From Clostridia bacterium (lineage in GTDB: Bacteria > Bacillota > Clostridia > Christensenellales > CAG-917): 64,000 bases of DNA. Position 1 is the stretch's first letter; each line of letters opens with the position of its first letter. The notes below the pieces were generated by a model that had not been told where the DNA came from, did no database searches, and saw only the letters and a program-made list of their open reading frames with translations. Shown here one piece after another: positions 51,791 to 60,535 of the stretch. Where the stretch lies: the NCBI GenBank assembly GCA_900763875.1, contig CAAFLX010000039.1, forward strand, positions 54,920 to 118,919, read 5' to 3'. The translations under genes were made by a program, and so were the position numbers.

Positions 51791-52963
51791 ATGAACAACA
51801 GAAATGCAAAACTTTTGTGTTTGCTCCTCGTTGCGGTGCTTGCGATGTCTGCACTGCTTGTTGCTTGCAACCAACCCAACGACGAACTTGCAAAATCGTT
51901 GACGGTTTCAATCAAAAACTACATTGCAAGCGACAGCTTTGCCAAAGACAAAGCTGAGCCTAGCACGCAAGCACGCGTTCCGCTTATGTATTCGAGATAT
52001 TTGAACGCACAAGTGTACACCGACAAGGACGCGGAATCTTTCAAACAAACTTTGAGCCTCATTGACATAGTCATCGAAAACGGCGCGCTTTCGGACGAAT
52101 TGTTCAAAAAGAACGGCAATCCGCACTTCTACAAGCCAAACACTTGGGGCGGCGTTGATGGTTGGCAAAGTTTGGTTGACTACTCTTTCAGTTGGTCGCT
52201 TGTTTACAATCAATATCGTCAATATCTCGCAGGCGCAAATAAAACCGACGACTCGTTTGACAAGTACGTTCCAATCATTGCCGCATACTTGACAAAAGTC
52301 GATGCCGCAACCGATTATTACGGAACTGCTTACGGCTACGATAAGGCAACCGCAATTCTTTTGACTTTTGCCAACTTCGGTATGGTCGCAAAAGACAAAG
52401 CCCCAAACAGCTACAGCGAGCAACTCTCCTACTATGATAAGGACGAAAAAGGCAACTTCACAAAGTATGTGGGCAATCCGAACTGGATTGGTTTTACGGG
52501 CAGACCGCTTGCGGCAGGCACGCTTTTGAGAGGCGAGAAAAAGTATAGTCTTAAATACGAAAAATCTATGCAAGGACTCTACCCCTATGATGAATCGAAA
52601 GCCGACGCAAACTTCAACTTCAAAATCGACGATATGCTCAATCTCGACCGCCTCTATGAGGACTACAACAAGCCTATCGTTTCACCCTACGGCTCTATCG
52701 GCGATTCGAGATACGGCATTTTGTACGGCTATCTCAACGGTTTGAATATGAAAGCATACAAGAAATCGGTCGATGACGGCAAGTCTTACAACGTTATTGA
52801 AAAATGGCTCGACACTCTCAAAAAGGACGCCGACGGCTACTATGTTTTGGCGGACGGCGTTGACTTTGCCGTTGCAACGGCATACGTTGCTTTTGCAAGC
52901 AAAGTTTCCGCTCCCACCCCCATCGGAGCATATATGTCGAGCGTTTCTAAAATTACACTCTAA
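51791..52963 (+). CDS. Secreted lipoprotein of unknown function
   Basis: 390 residues with a signal peptide ending in the lipobox LLVAC, so the mature N-terminal Cys should be lipidated and the protein tethered outside the membrane. The rest is mostly helical with repeated WxxL/Y-rich segments (VDYSFSWSLVYNQYRQYLAG, DAATDYYGTAYGYDKATAIL); an all-helical terpenoid-cyclase-like fold is possible but unproven. The RBS AAGGAGAA precedes the ATG. The next two genes follow in the same direction (78 and 16 bases apart), suggesting one unit. Confidence 0.75.
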   Translation: MNNRNAKLLCLLLVAVLAMSALLVACNQPNDELAKSLTVSIKNYIASDSFAKDKAEPSTQARVPLMYSRYLNAQVYTDKDAESFKQTLSLIDIVIENGALSDELFKKNGNPHFYKPNTWGGVDGWQSLVDYSFSWSLVYNQYRQYLAGANKTDDSFDKYVPIIAAYLTKVDAATDYYGTAYGYDKATAILLTFANFGMVAKDKAPNSYSEQLSYYDKDEKGNFTKYVGNPNWIGFTGRPLAAGTLLRGEKKYSLKYEKSMQGLYPYDESKADANFNFKIDDMLNLDRLYEDYNKPIVSPYGSIGDSRYGILYGYLNGLNMKAYKKSVDDGKSYNVIEKWLDTLKKDADGYYVLADGVDFAVATAYVAFASKVSAPTPIGAYMSSVSKITL

Positions 52964-53040
52964 TTCGACACTCGATTCACACCCTTTGCGTTTTCAATGC
53001 CTGTCGGCATTGAAAACGTGAGTGTAAAAAGGAGCAAAAC

Positions 53041-53580
53041 GTGAAAAAATCAACGAGAATCACATCGGTTTTGATTGTTGCAATCTTGCTGGCGGCACTG
53101 TGTTTTGCGCTTTGCGGGTGCAACAACGGAGTGATCGGAGGCGACAGTACCGATCAAAACCCGACCTATGCAACGCTCGACGGCAAACAGTTGTATTTTA
53201 CGCTTGAGATTCGCCACCCCACCGAGCAAAGCGAAAAAAGCGAGGGCGATTTCTACCCCCACTCAAAGACAGACGGTGAATTGATCGCCTCTTGGCAAGT
53301 GCCTTGCTACGGAAAAACCGCGTATGAGTCAATCTCCAAGTTTTTTGAGGGGCGCAACGATAGTGTTTCTTTCAGGCTCTCGCAACATCGATTCTATATG
53401 TTTCACGAAGCAAAACTCGAAAACGGCGCGGTATATAATCTTGAAACCGCATACGTTGCCGCGGACGGCAAGTACGCACAGTGTGCCAACTTCCAAACTC
53501 TGTTCGGAGAGGACGAAAAAGTCGGAACGCTTGACGACCTCAAGGTTTTGGTGATAGTATATCAGGGATGGCTCTACTAG
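53041..53580 (+). CDS. Lipoprotein with DUF4430-like domain
   Basis: 179 residues. Signal peptide with lipobox ALCGC, then a small beta-grasp-like domain: YGKTAYESISKFFEGRNDSVSFRLSQ and YNLETAYVAADGKYAQC resemble DUF4430, the fold shared with the C-terminal domain of cobalamin carriers. The start is GTG at 53041 with GGAG before it. It sits between another lipoprotein and an S-component-like membrane protein, consistent with capture of a small molecule outside the cell. Confidence 0.75.
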   Translation: MKKSTRITSVLIVAILLAALCFALCGCNNGVIGGDSTDQNPTYATLDGKQLYFTLEIRHPTEQSEKSEGDFYPHSKTDGELIASWQVPCYGKTAYESISKFFEGRNDSVSFRLSQHRFYMFHEAKLENGAVYNLETAYVAADGKYAQCANFQTLFGEDEKVGTLDDLKVLVIVYQGWLY

Positions 53581-53596
53581 CCGTCAAGGAGTGAAA

Positions 53597-54196
53597 ATGA
53601 AAGGTCTTTCTTTGAATAAAGCCGAGCGTTTGGCAAGCACCAAAGGGCTTAAAGGCTGGATTGCCATGCTCACCCTCTTGGGTGTGATGTGCTATGACCA
53701 GTTTATTTTGGAGATTCCGTTTGCAAACGTCGTATTCCCTATTTTGGTGATTTGCGCCGCCTCGATGAATCCCCTCAAAAACGCAGTGATGATTATCGCC
53801 TATTCGGTGATTTTCGAGCTTAGTTGCATTGCGTGGTTTCCGTCGGAGCTGTACAGAGTGCAGTGGTGGTTGCTCACCGTCACAATCGGCTATGCAATGC
53901 CGCTTGTATGTTATAAACTCTTCAACCGCAAGCATGAGGATATGAGCGTGATTTCCTACGCCGCAATGGCTGCGCTTGCCGAACTTCTCTACTTCTTCGT
54001 GTTTGTCGTGGCAACCGTGCTTATTTGGAAAGTGCCTTTCGGCGCATACTTCCTTTCGGATATTCCCTACGAGCTTGGCGGCTGCCTTGCAACGTTTGTT
54101 TGCGCGCTTCCCGTTGCAGCACTCTACAAACTCTCAACCAAGGAGCTTGTCATCGGACAACACGCAAAACGCCCCGTCCTCGCTCCGCAAATCTAA
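53597..54196 (+). CDS. Membrane protein resembling an ECF transporter S component
   Basis: 199 residues with five or six helices (IAMLTLLGVMCYDQFILEIP, VVFPILVICAASM, AVMIIAYSVIFELSCIAWF, YAAMAALAELLYFFVFVVATVLIW, YELGGCLATFVCALPVAALY). Size and topology fit substrate-binding S components of energy-coupling-factor vitamin transporters. The energising ATPases are not in the window. The ATG at 53597 is chosen because AAGGAG lies before it. It may import the ligand bound by the preceding lipoprotein; this is inference. Confidence 0.62.
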   Translation: MKGLSLNKAERLASTKGLKGWIAMLTLLGVMCYDQFILEIPFANVVFPILVICAASMNPLKNAVMIIAYSVIFELSCIAWFPSELYRVQWWLLTVTIGYAMPLVCYKLFNRKHEDMSVISYAAMAALAELLYFFVFVVATVLIWKVPFGAYFLSDIPYELGGCLATFVCALPVAALYKLSTKELVIGQHAKRPVLAPQI

Positions 54197-54221
54197 ACTT
54201 CCAAACAATTGCAAACAACTT

Positions 54222-54252
54222 AAAAACGGACTTGAAAATCAAGTCCGTTTTT
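54222..54252 (+). terminator. Terminator of the lipoprotein/S-component cluster
   Basis: AAAAACGGACTTG (54222-54234) with CAAGTCCGTTTTT (54240-54252), a 13-bp perfect stem. Confidence 0.92.
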
Positions 54253-54283
54253 CATTTCATATAGGCGCACCAAAAGCACGCAC

Positions 54284-54322
54284 AAAAAAAGACTTGCCGA
54301 TTTTGGCAGGTCTTGTTTTTTT
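54284..54322 (-). terminator. Terminator of the PfkB kinase gene
   Basis: AAGACTTGCC (54289-54298) with GGCAGGTCTT (54305-54314), flanked by A and T tracts that work on both strands. Confidence 0.82.
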
Positions 54323-54324
54323 AT

Positions 54325-55200
54325 TCAATTGGAGCTTAAAAAAGCGGCGGTGTGGGCTGAGGCAAAATCCAGAGCGGATTGCATCGATTGGATGTTGAGA
54401 GCAACGTCGCCTTTTGCAAGCAGATAAAGCACTGCTCCGATGAAGTTGTCGCCTGCGCCCGTGGTGTTTGTCACCTTGACTTTTTTTGCGCGCGAGAGGC
54501 ATTTTGCAAGGTTTCTATCATACGCAACCGCTCCTTCCCCACCCTTTGTCACGATGACGATGTGTGCGTCGGTGTGGCAAAACAAATCTTTGATTTTGTC
54601 CTCCTCTGTTTTGCCCGCGGCAAGCAATTCAAGCTCTTCCTCGCTGACTTTCAAAAGGTCGGCATATGGCAAAAACTCTTTGATTTTGGCAATGCAATCG
54701 TCAACGCTATCCCAAAGATTTGCCCTGATATTGACGTCAAACGATATGGTTACGCCCTTGTTTTTTGCGATATTTATGGCTTTTTTGTGGGCAAATTCGC
54801 TTTTGCCGACAAGTCCCACCGAGCAAAAATGCAAAATATCGCCCTCGGCAAACATATCTTCTCTCACGTCGTCCTCGCAAAAATTCAAGTCCGCAGTGTT
54901 GTCGCGCTCAAAAGTGAAACTTCTGTCGCCATTTTTGTCTAGGGACACGATTGCAAGGGTTGTTTTGAGAGATTTGTCAACGGCGATAAAGTCGCACTTT
55001 ACGCCGCTCGCCGCAATTTTGTCTTTGAGAAAATCGGCATAGCAATCGCCGCCGAGCTTGCCGAGATAGTATGCCTCGCCGCCAAGACGGGCAACGCACG
55101 CGCACACGTTGTACGGCGCGCCTCCGATTCTGTTTTCATATCCGTTTTCGGTGGGCGTGACGTCAACAAGGCACTCGCCCATACAAACAACTTTTGCCAT
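54325..55200 (-). CDS. PfkB-family sugar kinase (fructokinase-like)
   Basis: 291 residues. ATP-dependent phosphorylation of a sugar, most like fructokinase. RIGGAPYNVCACVARLG is the N-terminal PfkB signature, SFDVNIRANLW follows, and NTTGAGDNFIGAVLYLL holds the catalytic Asp and anion hole. No transporter or sugar operon surrounds it, so the substrate is undecided. The ATG at 55200 is taken because it starts right at the first strand (MAKVVCMGECLVD). Confidence 0.9.
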   Translation of the reverse strand: MAKVVCMGECLVDVTPTENGYENRIGGAPYNVCACVARLGGEAYYLGKLGGDCYADFLKDKIAASGVKCDFIAVDKSLKTTLAIVSLDKNGDRSFTFERDNTADLNFCEDDVREDMFAEGDILHFCSVGLVGKSEFAHKKAINIAKNKGVTISFDVNIRANLWDSVDDCIAKIKEFLPYADLLKVSEEELELLAAGKTEEDKIKDLFCHTDAHIVIVTKGGEGAVAYDRNLAKCLSRAKKVKVTNTTGAGDNFIGAVLYLLAKGDVALNIQSMQSALDFASAHTAAFLSSN

Positions 55201-55365
55201 ATCTCGATATATCCGAACGTGTTTTTCTTTTTCGTTGAAAAACGCTACTTGTTGTGATTTTGTCTATCTCGCAATTTTTTCTTTTTTAGGCGGCAATTTT
55301 GGCTTTGAGGATGCTAATTTGCCATTGCGCCGCACTTTTTCCATTGCGCTGCAATTTTATTTCAA

Positions 55366-56481
55366 TCAAAACTCGTCGGGTGCACTTATGCCGAAAGTGA
55401 GCGGAAAGATTTTGCTCTCGTCCAAAGCTCTGCTCGCGCCGTTGATTGCAAGGCGCAAAAACTCGGCAACTTCAAACGAAAATTGCGGTTTTTTATCGGT
55501 TTTTTGCACGCTCGCTCTGCCATCGTTTACGCAAACCTCAAAACACTCGCCGCCGATTGAGATTGTTTCTTGAACGTTTTCAAGGCGTTTTATGCCCTTG
55601 TCGAGGTTGAGTGTCAAAAGCATTTGGACAAATCTTGTCATATCGTACACTTTGATTTGAAGTCCGTCAGAGAGTGCCGCTCCCTCGCAAATGCCGTCAA
55701 GCACGCTTGCAAGGCGCACATCGAGAGGGTTTACAAGCACGTTGAACGTCTTGACGTTTTCAAAATCCGCAACAGCTTTCATAAGACTGGCGGCAACGCT
55801 CAAATCGGACAGGCAAAGCTCGCCGACGCCGAGGTTTTTGCGTGTTGCAAAGGTGTAATAACCCACAATTTTGCCGTCTTTGCGCACCGTGCAAAGTTGA
55901 GATTTTGAGAACTGCAAACAAGGGACAAAACTCTCTTTCGACCTGAGTTTCAAAGGCGAAAACTCTTGATAGACGTCAAAAATCTCGTCCAAGTCCTCGG
56001 CTTTGAACTCGTCTATTAGCAAAGAGCTGTCACTTGCCTCGTGGGTGTGAAAATAGCAATCGAATGTGTAGCAAAGCGTTGAAAAACACTTTGTGTAGCC
56101 GTGGCGGACGTATCTTTTTCTTGCGCCGGTGAGCATTGAAAACACCACTTGATTATGTCTGTTGTCGGCGTCGATACGCTCCATAAGAGCGCGCATATAG
56201 CCCTTGCCCTGACACTCGGGCAACGTTGCGACGCTGCCCAAAAACACAAACGGAAACTCGCCTTGCGACGTGGCGATAACCCCGGGGATATTCCCTGCCG
56301 CCGCAACGCCTTTGCCGCCGTCCTTGACGATGTAGTGATACTGCAAAAGGTTGCATTTTTCGCCGTACGCCTTGGGCATTATCTGTCTAAAATCAAATCC
56401 GTCCTCGCGCACGGGACAGAACGCCGAATTGACGATTTTCAGCGTATCTTCCAAATTTTCTCTTCCGTAAACGATTTGCAT
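55366..56481 (-). CDS. GNAT acetyltransferase, Eis-like
   Basis: 371 residues in the Eis arrangement: an N-terminal GNAT domain with the acetyl-CoA loop VATLPECQGKGYMRALM (V-x-PxxQGxGxxxxLM) and FSMLTGARKRYVRHGYTKCF, a second GNAT-like half and an SCP-type C-terminal domain. Eis relatives acetylate aminoglycosides or protein lysines; the substrate here is unknown. The RBS (GGAGG) lies inside the last codons of the TIR-protein gene and only one base separates stop from start, so the two are co-translated. Confidence 0.85.
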   Translation of the reverse strand: MQIVYGRENLEDTLKIVNSAFCPVREDGFDFRQIMPKAYGEKCNLLQYHYIVKDGGKGVAAAGNIPGVIATSQGEFPFVFLGSVATLPECQGKGYMRALMERIDADNRHNQVVFSMLTGARKRYVRHGYTKCFSTLCYTFDCYFHTHEASDSSLLIDEFKAEDLDEIFDVYQEFSPLKLRSKESFVPCLQFSKSQLCTVRKDGKIVGYYTFATRKNLGVGELCLSDLSVAASLMKAVADFENVKTFNVLVNPLDVRLASVLDGICEGAALSDGLQIKVYDMTRFVQMLLTLNLDKGIKRLENVQETISIGGECFEVCVNDGRASVQKTDKKPQFSFEVAEFLRLAINGASRALDESKIFPLTFGISAPDEF

Positions 56482-56482
56482 A

Positions 56483-59400
56483 TCAGCCTCCGATGTCGTG
56501 TATAATTTCGGAAATTATCCTTGCCGCGCCCGTTGACGATTTGCTCGTGCGCATGAGCGCAACGCTTGGGAGCGAATCCCCCTCGAACTGCGCAAGCAGC
56601 GGCAAATCTCTTGTGAAAAGCACGGCTTTTATGTGGTTGTTGTTTATAAGCTCCTCAACGTATTTGTCCGCGCTGACGGGGTCTTTTGCCATAATCGCAT
56701 TGTACTCGGTCATACCGACAATCATAACGTTGAAGTCGCTCGGCGCATAGACGGCTTTGTTGAACAGCGTGATATCGCGCACGACCACAACGTTGTCGAA
56801 ATCGCGATTCAAATCCGTCTTTCGCAATATCTCTATGCCGCGGTTTGCAAAGTCGTCGAAGGTGATGCGCCTTGACATTTTGCCCCTTGCCTTGTCTTTG
56901 CCTAGCGGCGTGCAGAAGGTTTCGTTGAACTTTTTCAGCGTCATAGTTTGCGGCGTCTTTATCCTCACGCCCTCGTTGGTGGACAAGAAGACGTAATTGC
57001 CTATCTCGAATATGTCGTCAACGCCCTCGAACTGCAAACTCTCAAGCGAATAGGTGTCGGCAAAGGCGTAGTTTTCAATGTATCGAACGCTGTCGGACAC
57101 AAATATGTGCTTGGTGAACATACAGCAAGATATCGAGTCGCTGCCGATTGTCACGACGTCGCTTGGTATCACCACGTCGTCTTTTATGCCGCTTGGCACT
57201 CTAAACAACGTCTTGCCGTTTTGGTCGTTGCAATACATATATCCGTTTTCGTCCGAATAGAACGTCGGATTTCCCTTTTCAACCTCGATAAAGCAGAGGT
57301 TGTCGCAAAAGTCCGAAAAGTTGGTGCTAACCTCTTTCACGCTTGGCGGAATAACGTATTTCTCAACGTTTTTGAGATAGGAAAGCGCATTGGTTTCAAT
57401 CACCTCGACGCTATCGGGAATACGCACCTCGCCTCGCAGCGCGTTGGTTGCAAAATACAGACGTTTTTTGTCCTTTGAAACGAGCATTTGGTCGTTATAC
57501 TCGGTGGCAAACGCAGGGTTCGAGGGCGATACGACGATTTTTTCAAGACCGAAACAGCGGCTCGCCAAGGGGTGGTTGTATTTGAGATAGTTGTCGCCGA
57601 ATTTTATAAGTTTGAGCTTTGGACAGTTGATAATCGCCCACGGCTTGACGCAAAGCTCTTTTGCGCCGCTCTCGTTGCGAGTTTTGGGCGCGAAATCTAT
57701 CTCTTCAAGCTCGAAACAGTTGGCAAACACCGCTCGTCCCACCTCGTTTACGCGGGGCGGAACGCTGATTTTTTTGAGGTTTTCCGCGCCGAAAAAGAAT
57801 TTGTCGGGCAACTTTTCAAACCTCGCCTTGCTCAAAAACTCCTTGCGCAATGGACATGCGTCGTAATACTGCGATATTTTGTAGAGCGTAAGCGCGGCTT
57901 GCTCGAAACGGCAATCGGAGAGCAAATCGTCCAAATCCAAAACCGATAGAACGTCAAATTCTTTGAGGTATTTCAGCACGTGAAAATCGTTTTTGATTGG
58001 TTGCAACGTATCTTGCACAAGCTGTTTGTCGTTGCGATGTTGCGATATTTGCTCAAAGGCGTAGGAGGCTGCAAAATAGCTTCTTACGTCATCGTTCAAA
58101 AAGTAGTATTCGTCGGCAATCTTGTTGAGCACGGGATAATAGTCCCTAAACCTCAGCGAATTGCCCAAAACGGGTATCGCCTCGTCTATGCCGTGCGAGG
58201 CGTAGGACGTCTTTTTGAGGTTGTCGATTTCACTCCACACCAGCTTTAAGATGACGTCCTCGATGTTGACGACGCTGTCTTTGAACATTGCCGAGATTTT
58301 TTTGGGAATGGAATACGTCCCGTCCCCCTCGAACAGCTTTTTGTACACCAAAATTTTGGAGTCGAACTCGTCCTTGACGTCGTATATCGAAAAATCTTTG
58401 CCGTCGCCGATGGCGTCCAACAGCAAATTGATTTTGGTGAAATTGTCAAACACTTCAAAGAATCTGTCGTCGCAATCAAGCTCGTCGAATTGAGCCGTAA
58501 CGCCATGCGTATCAACGCCCTTGCCCGACAATTTGTTGACGACGTACGCCACGATTTGCTTTTTGCCAAGCGGCAAAACCGAATACTTTTCAAAGTGCGA
58601 AAAAGTGTCGTAGTCCGCAGTCAACGACAGTTTTCCGTCGGCATTTAAGCTTGTTGATGGCAGCACCACCCTAAACGCGCCGTCCATTTCCTTTATCTCG
58701 CTCACAACGTTTTGCTTGTCGCTTGCCGAGAGCGAATCGAAGTTGTCGATGAGCAGCGTGATTTTCGTCTTGAACGCACTGAAATTGAAAAGGTCGTAGT
58801 AGTTGAGCCTGTATGCGAGCGCGCTCCTGTCGCCGATATACTTTTTGACCGCGTCCCTGCCCCTGTACGCCAAGTTGCCAAGGTCGATGTAAAGGGACAA
58901 ATCCGACTTTTTGAACCAAGTTTTCAAAAGGCTCGTGATGCCGCATCCGTATCGAACGTGCAAAAACACGTCCCCGCTTTTGGCAATCAAATCGTCGCAA
59001 GCGACTCTCTTTTGGTCGTCGTCGCAAACAACGTCGGGAATACAATCTTGCCACACTTCGTCCTCGCCGCTTTCCAACACAAAAAGCGTCCTTGCTGTGT
59101 GCAAAACCATTGGCGTGGTTTCATAACTCAAAGCACTCGTGTGGTCGAATTGCGCCTCTTGCGTTTCAAAAAACTTGCTTGCTTGGCACACGTCGTAAAG
59201 GCTGTCGATGAGCGACTCAATATCGTTGCAATTTTGATAGGCGTCGTCAATCGCACCGTTGAAAAGCTCGTATATCTTTTCGTCAACGAGGTTGCGATTC
59301 GGATCGTCCGCAACCTGCAAATTTGCCCTGTATTGGTGCGAAAAGCGGTGATTTGCACTTCTAAACGGCTTTGCAAAATACATATTTTGAGGCACTTGCG

Positions 59401-60130
59401 CGCCATACTCGGTGTTTGCAAGTTTGAAAAGCGCGTACAGCACGTTTTTGGCAAAAATCAAGTTTGAGTTTTGAGAGGAATCTGTGCAAAAATCGCCCTC
59501 GCCTTCAAGCGCAAAACAGTAGCCGTTTGCGCACCTATGCGCCACAAGCGACGAGAAATTGGCGTCTTTTGAGATATATACTCCCTCTTTTTCCTTGTCG
59601 GATACGCCTGCCAAAAAGCTCAAAAGCGGTTCGAGCATTTGCCAGTGCGCATTGGCGCACATATTGGAAATCCAGTTCAAAAAGCCTACGCCCTCGTCGC
59701 TGAATTCCACGTTGCAAATCTTCAAACAGCGAAGCAAATTTTTGTTTGCAAGCACCTTTTTGCACAAATCGTCAACCGTTTCCGACCGCCTGTCGAAAGC
59801 GATTTGCTGATAGTTGTTGATGTCAACCTCAACAAATGAGTGGCGCGAGCCGTCCAAGTCAACGATTACTATTGCCGTGCTCGACGACTTGTCACGCACC
59901 AGCTTAAATTCCTTTTGACAATACTCGCTGTCGCTGTAATTCTTGGAATTGAAAAGCAAAAATACGTCGCACGAGGCAATGGAAGTTGCAATATTTATCT
60001 GCCATTTGTCCCCAACTTCAATGGATTTTTCGTCAAACCAAGTCAAAATACGATTTTTTTGCAAAAAATCGTTCACTTGGCGCACGATCTCAACGTCCTT
60101 GTGACTATAACTTATAAAAACTCTGCTCAT
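56483..60130 (-). CDS. TIR / P-loop-like NTPase / leucine-rich-repeat / HprK-N-like protein
   Basis: 1215 residues. Residues 1-135 are a bacterial TIR domain (SRVFISYSHKDVEIVRQV, ILTWFDEKSIEVGD, CDVFLLFNSKNYSDSEYC); such domains often break NAD+. Residues about 380-560 look like a STAND-type NTPase: a worn P-loop YGCGITSLLK (about 393-402, lacking the GKT/S lysine) and a Walker-B-like ITLLIDNFDSL (about 458-468). A helical region follows. Residues about 798-1045 are BspA-type leucine-rich repeats (VNEVGRAVFANCFELEEIDF, IRIPDSVEVIETNALSYL-like). Residues 1085-1215 resemble the N-terminal domain of HPr kinase (ITFDDFANRGIEIL, NVMIVGMTEYNAIM, KAVLFTRDLP, VALMRTSKSSTGAARI). The ATG at 60130 follows AGAGGAAA. 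By analogy with NLR-like anti-phage proteins it may sense infection. Confidence 0.8.
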   Translation of the reverse strand: MSRVFISYSHKDVEIVRQVNDFLQKNRILTWFDEKSIEVGDKWQINIATSIASCDVFLLFNSKNYSDSEYCQKEFKLVRDKSSSTAIVIVDLDGSRHSFVEVDINNYQQIAFDRRSETVDDLCKKVLANKNLLRCLKICNVEFSDEGVGFLNWISNMCANAHWQMLEPLLSFLAGVSDKEKEGVYISKDANFSSLVAHRCANGYCFALEGEGDFCTDSSQNSNLIFAKNVLYALFKLANTEYGAQVPQNMYFAKPFRSANHRFSHQYRANLQVADDPNRNLVDEKIYELFNGAIDDAYQNCNDIESLIDSLYDVCQASKFFETQEAQFDHTSALSYETTPMVLHTARTLFVLESGEDEVWQDCIPDVVCDDDQKRVACDDLIAKSGDVFLHVRYGCGITSLLKTWFKKSDLSLYIDLGNLAYRGRDAVKKYIGDRSALAYRLNYYDLFNFSAFKTKITLLIDNFDSLSASDKQNVVSEIKEMDGAFRVVLPSTSLNADGKLSLTADYDTFSHFEKYSVLPLGKKQIVAYVVNKLSGKGVDTHGVTAQFDELDCDDRFFEVFDNFTKINLLLDAIGDGKDFSIYDVKDEFDSKILVYKKLFEGDGTYSIPKKISAMFKDSVVNIEDVILKLVWSEIDNLKKTSYASHGIDEAIPVLGNSLRFRDYYPVLNKIADEYYFLNDDVRSYFAASYAFEQISQHRNDKQLVQDTLQPIKNDFHVLKYLKEFDVLSVLDLDDLLSDCRFEQAALTLYKISQYYDACPLRKEFLSKARFEKLPDKFFFGAENLKKISVPPRVNEVGRAVFANCFELEEIDFAPKTRNESGAKELCVKPWAIINCPKLKLIKFGDNYLKYNHPLASRCFGLEKIVVSPSNPAFATEYNDQMLVSKDKKRLYFATNALRGEVRIPDSVEVIETNALSYLKNVEKYVIPPSVKEVSTNFSDFCDNLCFIEVEKGNPTFYSDENGYMYCNDQNGKTLFRVPSGIKDDVVIPSDVVTIGSDSISCCMFTKHIFVSDSVRYIENYAFADTYSLESLQFEGVDDIFEIGNYVFLSTNEGVRIKTPQTMTLKKFNETFCTPLGKDKARGKMSRRITFDDFANRGIEILRKTDLNRDFDNVVVVRDITLFNKAVYAPSDFNVMIVGMTEYNAIMAKDPVSADKYVEELINNNHIKAVLFTRDLPLLAQFEGDSLPSVALMRTSKSSTGAARIISEIIHDIGG
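56876..56890 (-). promoter_or_regulatory. Possible internal ribosome binding site and start in the TIR gene
   Basis: AAGGGG stands five bases ahead of the in-frame ATG at 56878 (MSRRITFDDF), exactly where the HprK-N-like domain begins. A separate 131-residue product could be made; weak support. Confidence 0.35.
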
Positions 60131-60535
60131 AAGTTTCCTCTTTTGCGCGGCAGCTTGCACGCGTGCCATAATATATAAATATTAACATATTGATATATGC
60201 AAGTCAATAAAACAAATTTGCATAGCAAAGCTAGGCGGCGCAAACGATTGAATCGCAATCGGCAAAAACCTTTTGAGCCGCAAATTCGGCGCAATGGTAG
60301 GAGTCTGCGGCGCGAACGGTCGAAGATCTTAGGCTCGCACATCTATGCCGCTTGGGCAAAAAGGCGGATCTCTGCTTTTGAAAAATCGATACTTAATTTA
60401 TGGTCGAAAACGGAATTGAAAGTTATCCTAAATTGGCGGTGGGTGCGCACAATGCGCACCCACCGTCTTAACCGCTCAAAAATCAATTGCTGCTTTGTAT
60501 CGTCAGTGTTTGCCAAGCCGATTTGTGCAGCTATT
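60131..60535. other. Intergenic region upstream of the TIR gene with a perfect 13-bp hairpin
   Basis: No gene. At 60437-60465 CGGTGGGTGCGCA pairs perfectly with TGCGCACCCACCG around CAA, without a U-tract, just beyond the end of the anti-sigma gene. It may act as a terminator or protein site. Confidence 0.6.
60179..60207 (-). promoter_or_regulatory. Promoter of the TIR-protein/acetyltransferase operon
   Basis: Minus-strand TTGACT (60202-60207), 17 bases, TAATAT (60179-60184); leader about 40 bases. Confidence 0.75.
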
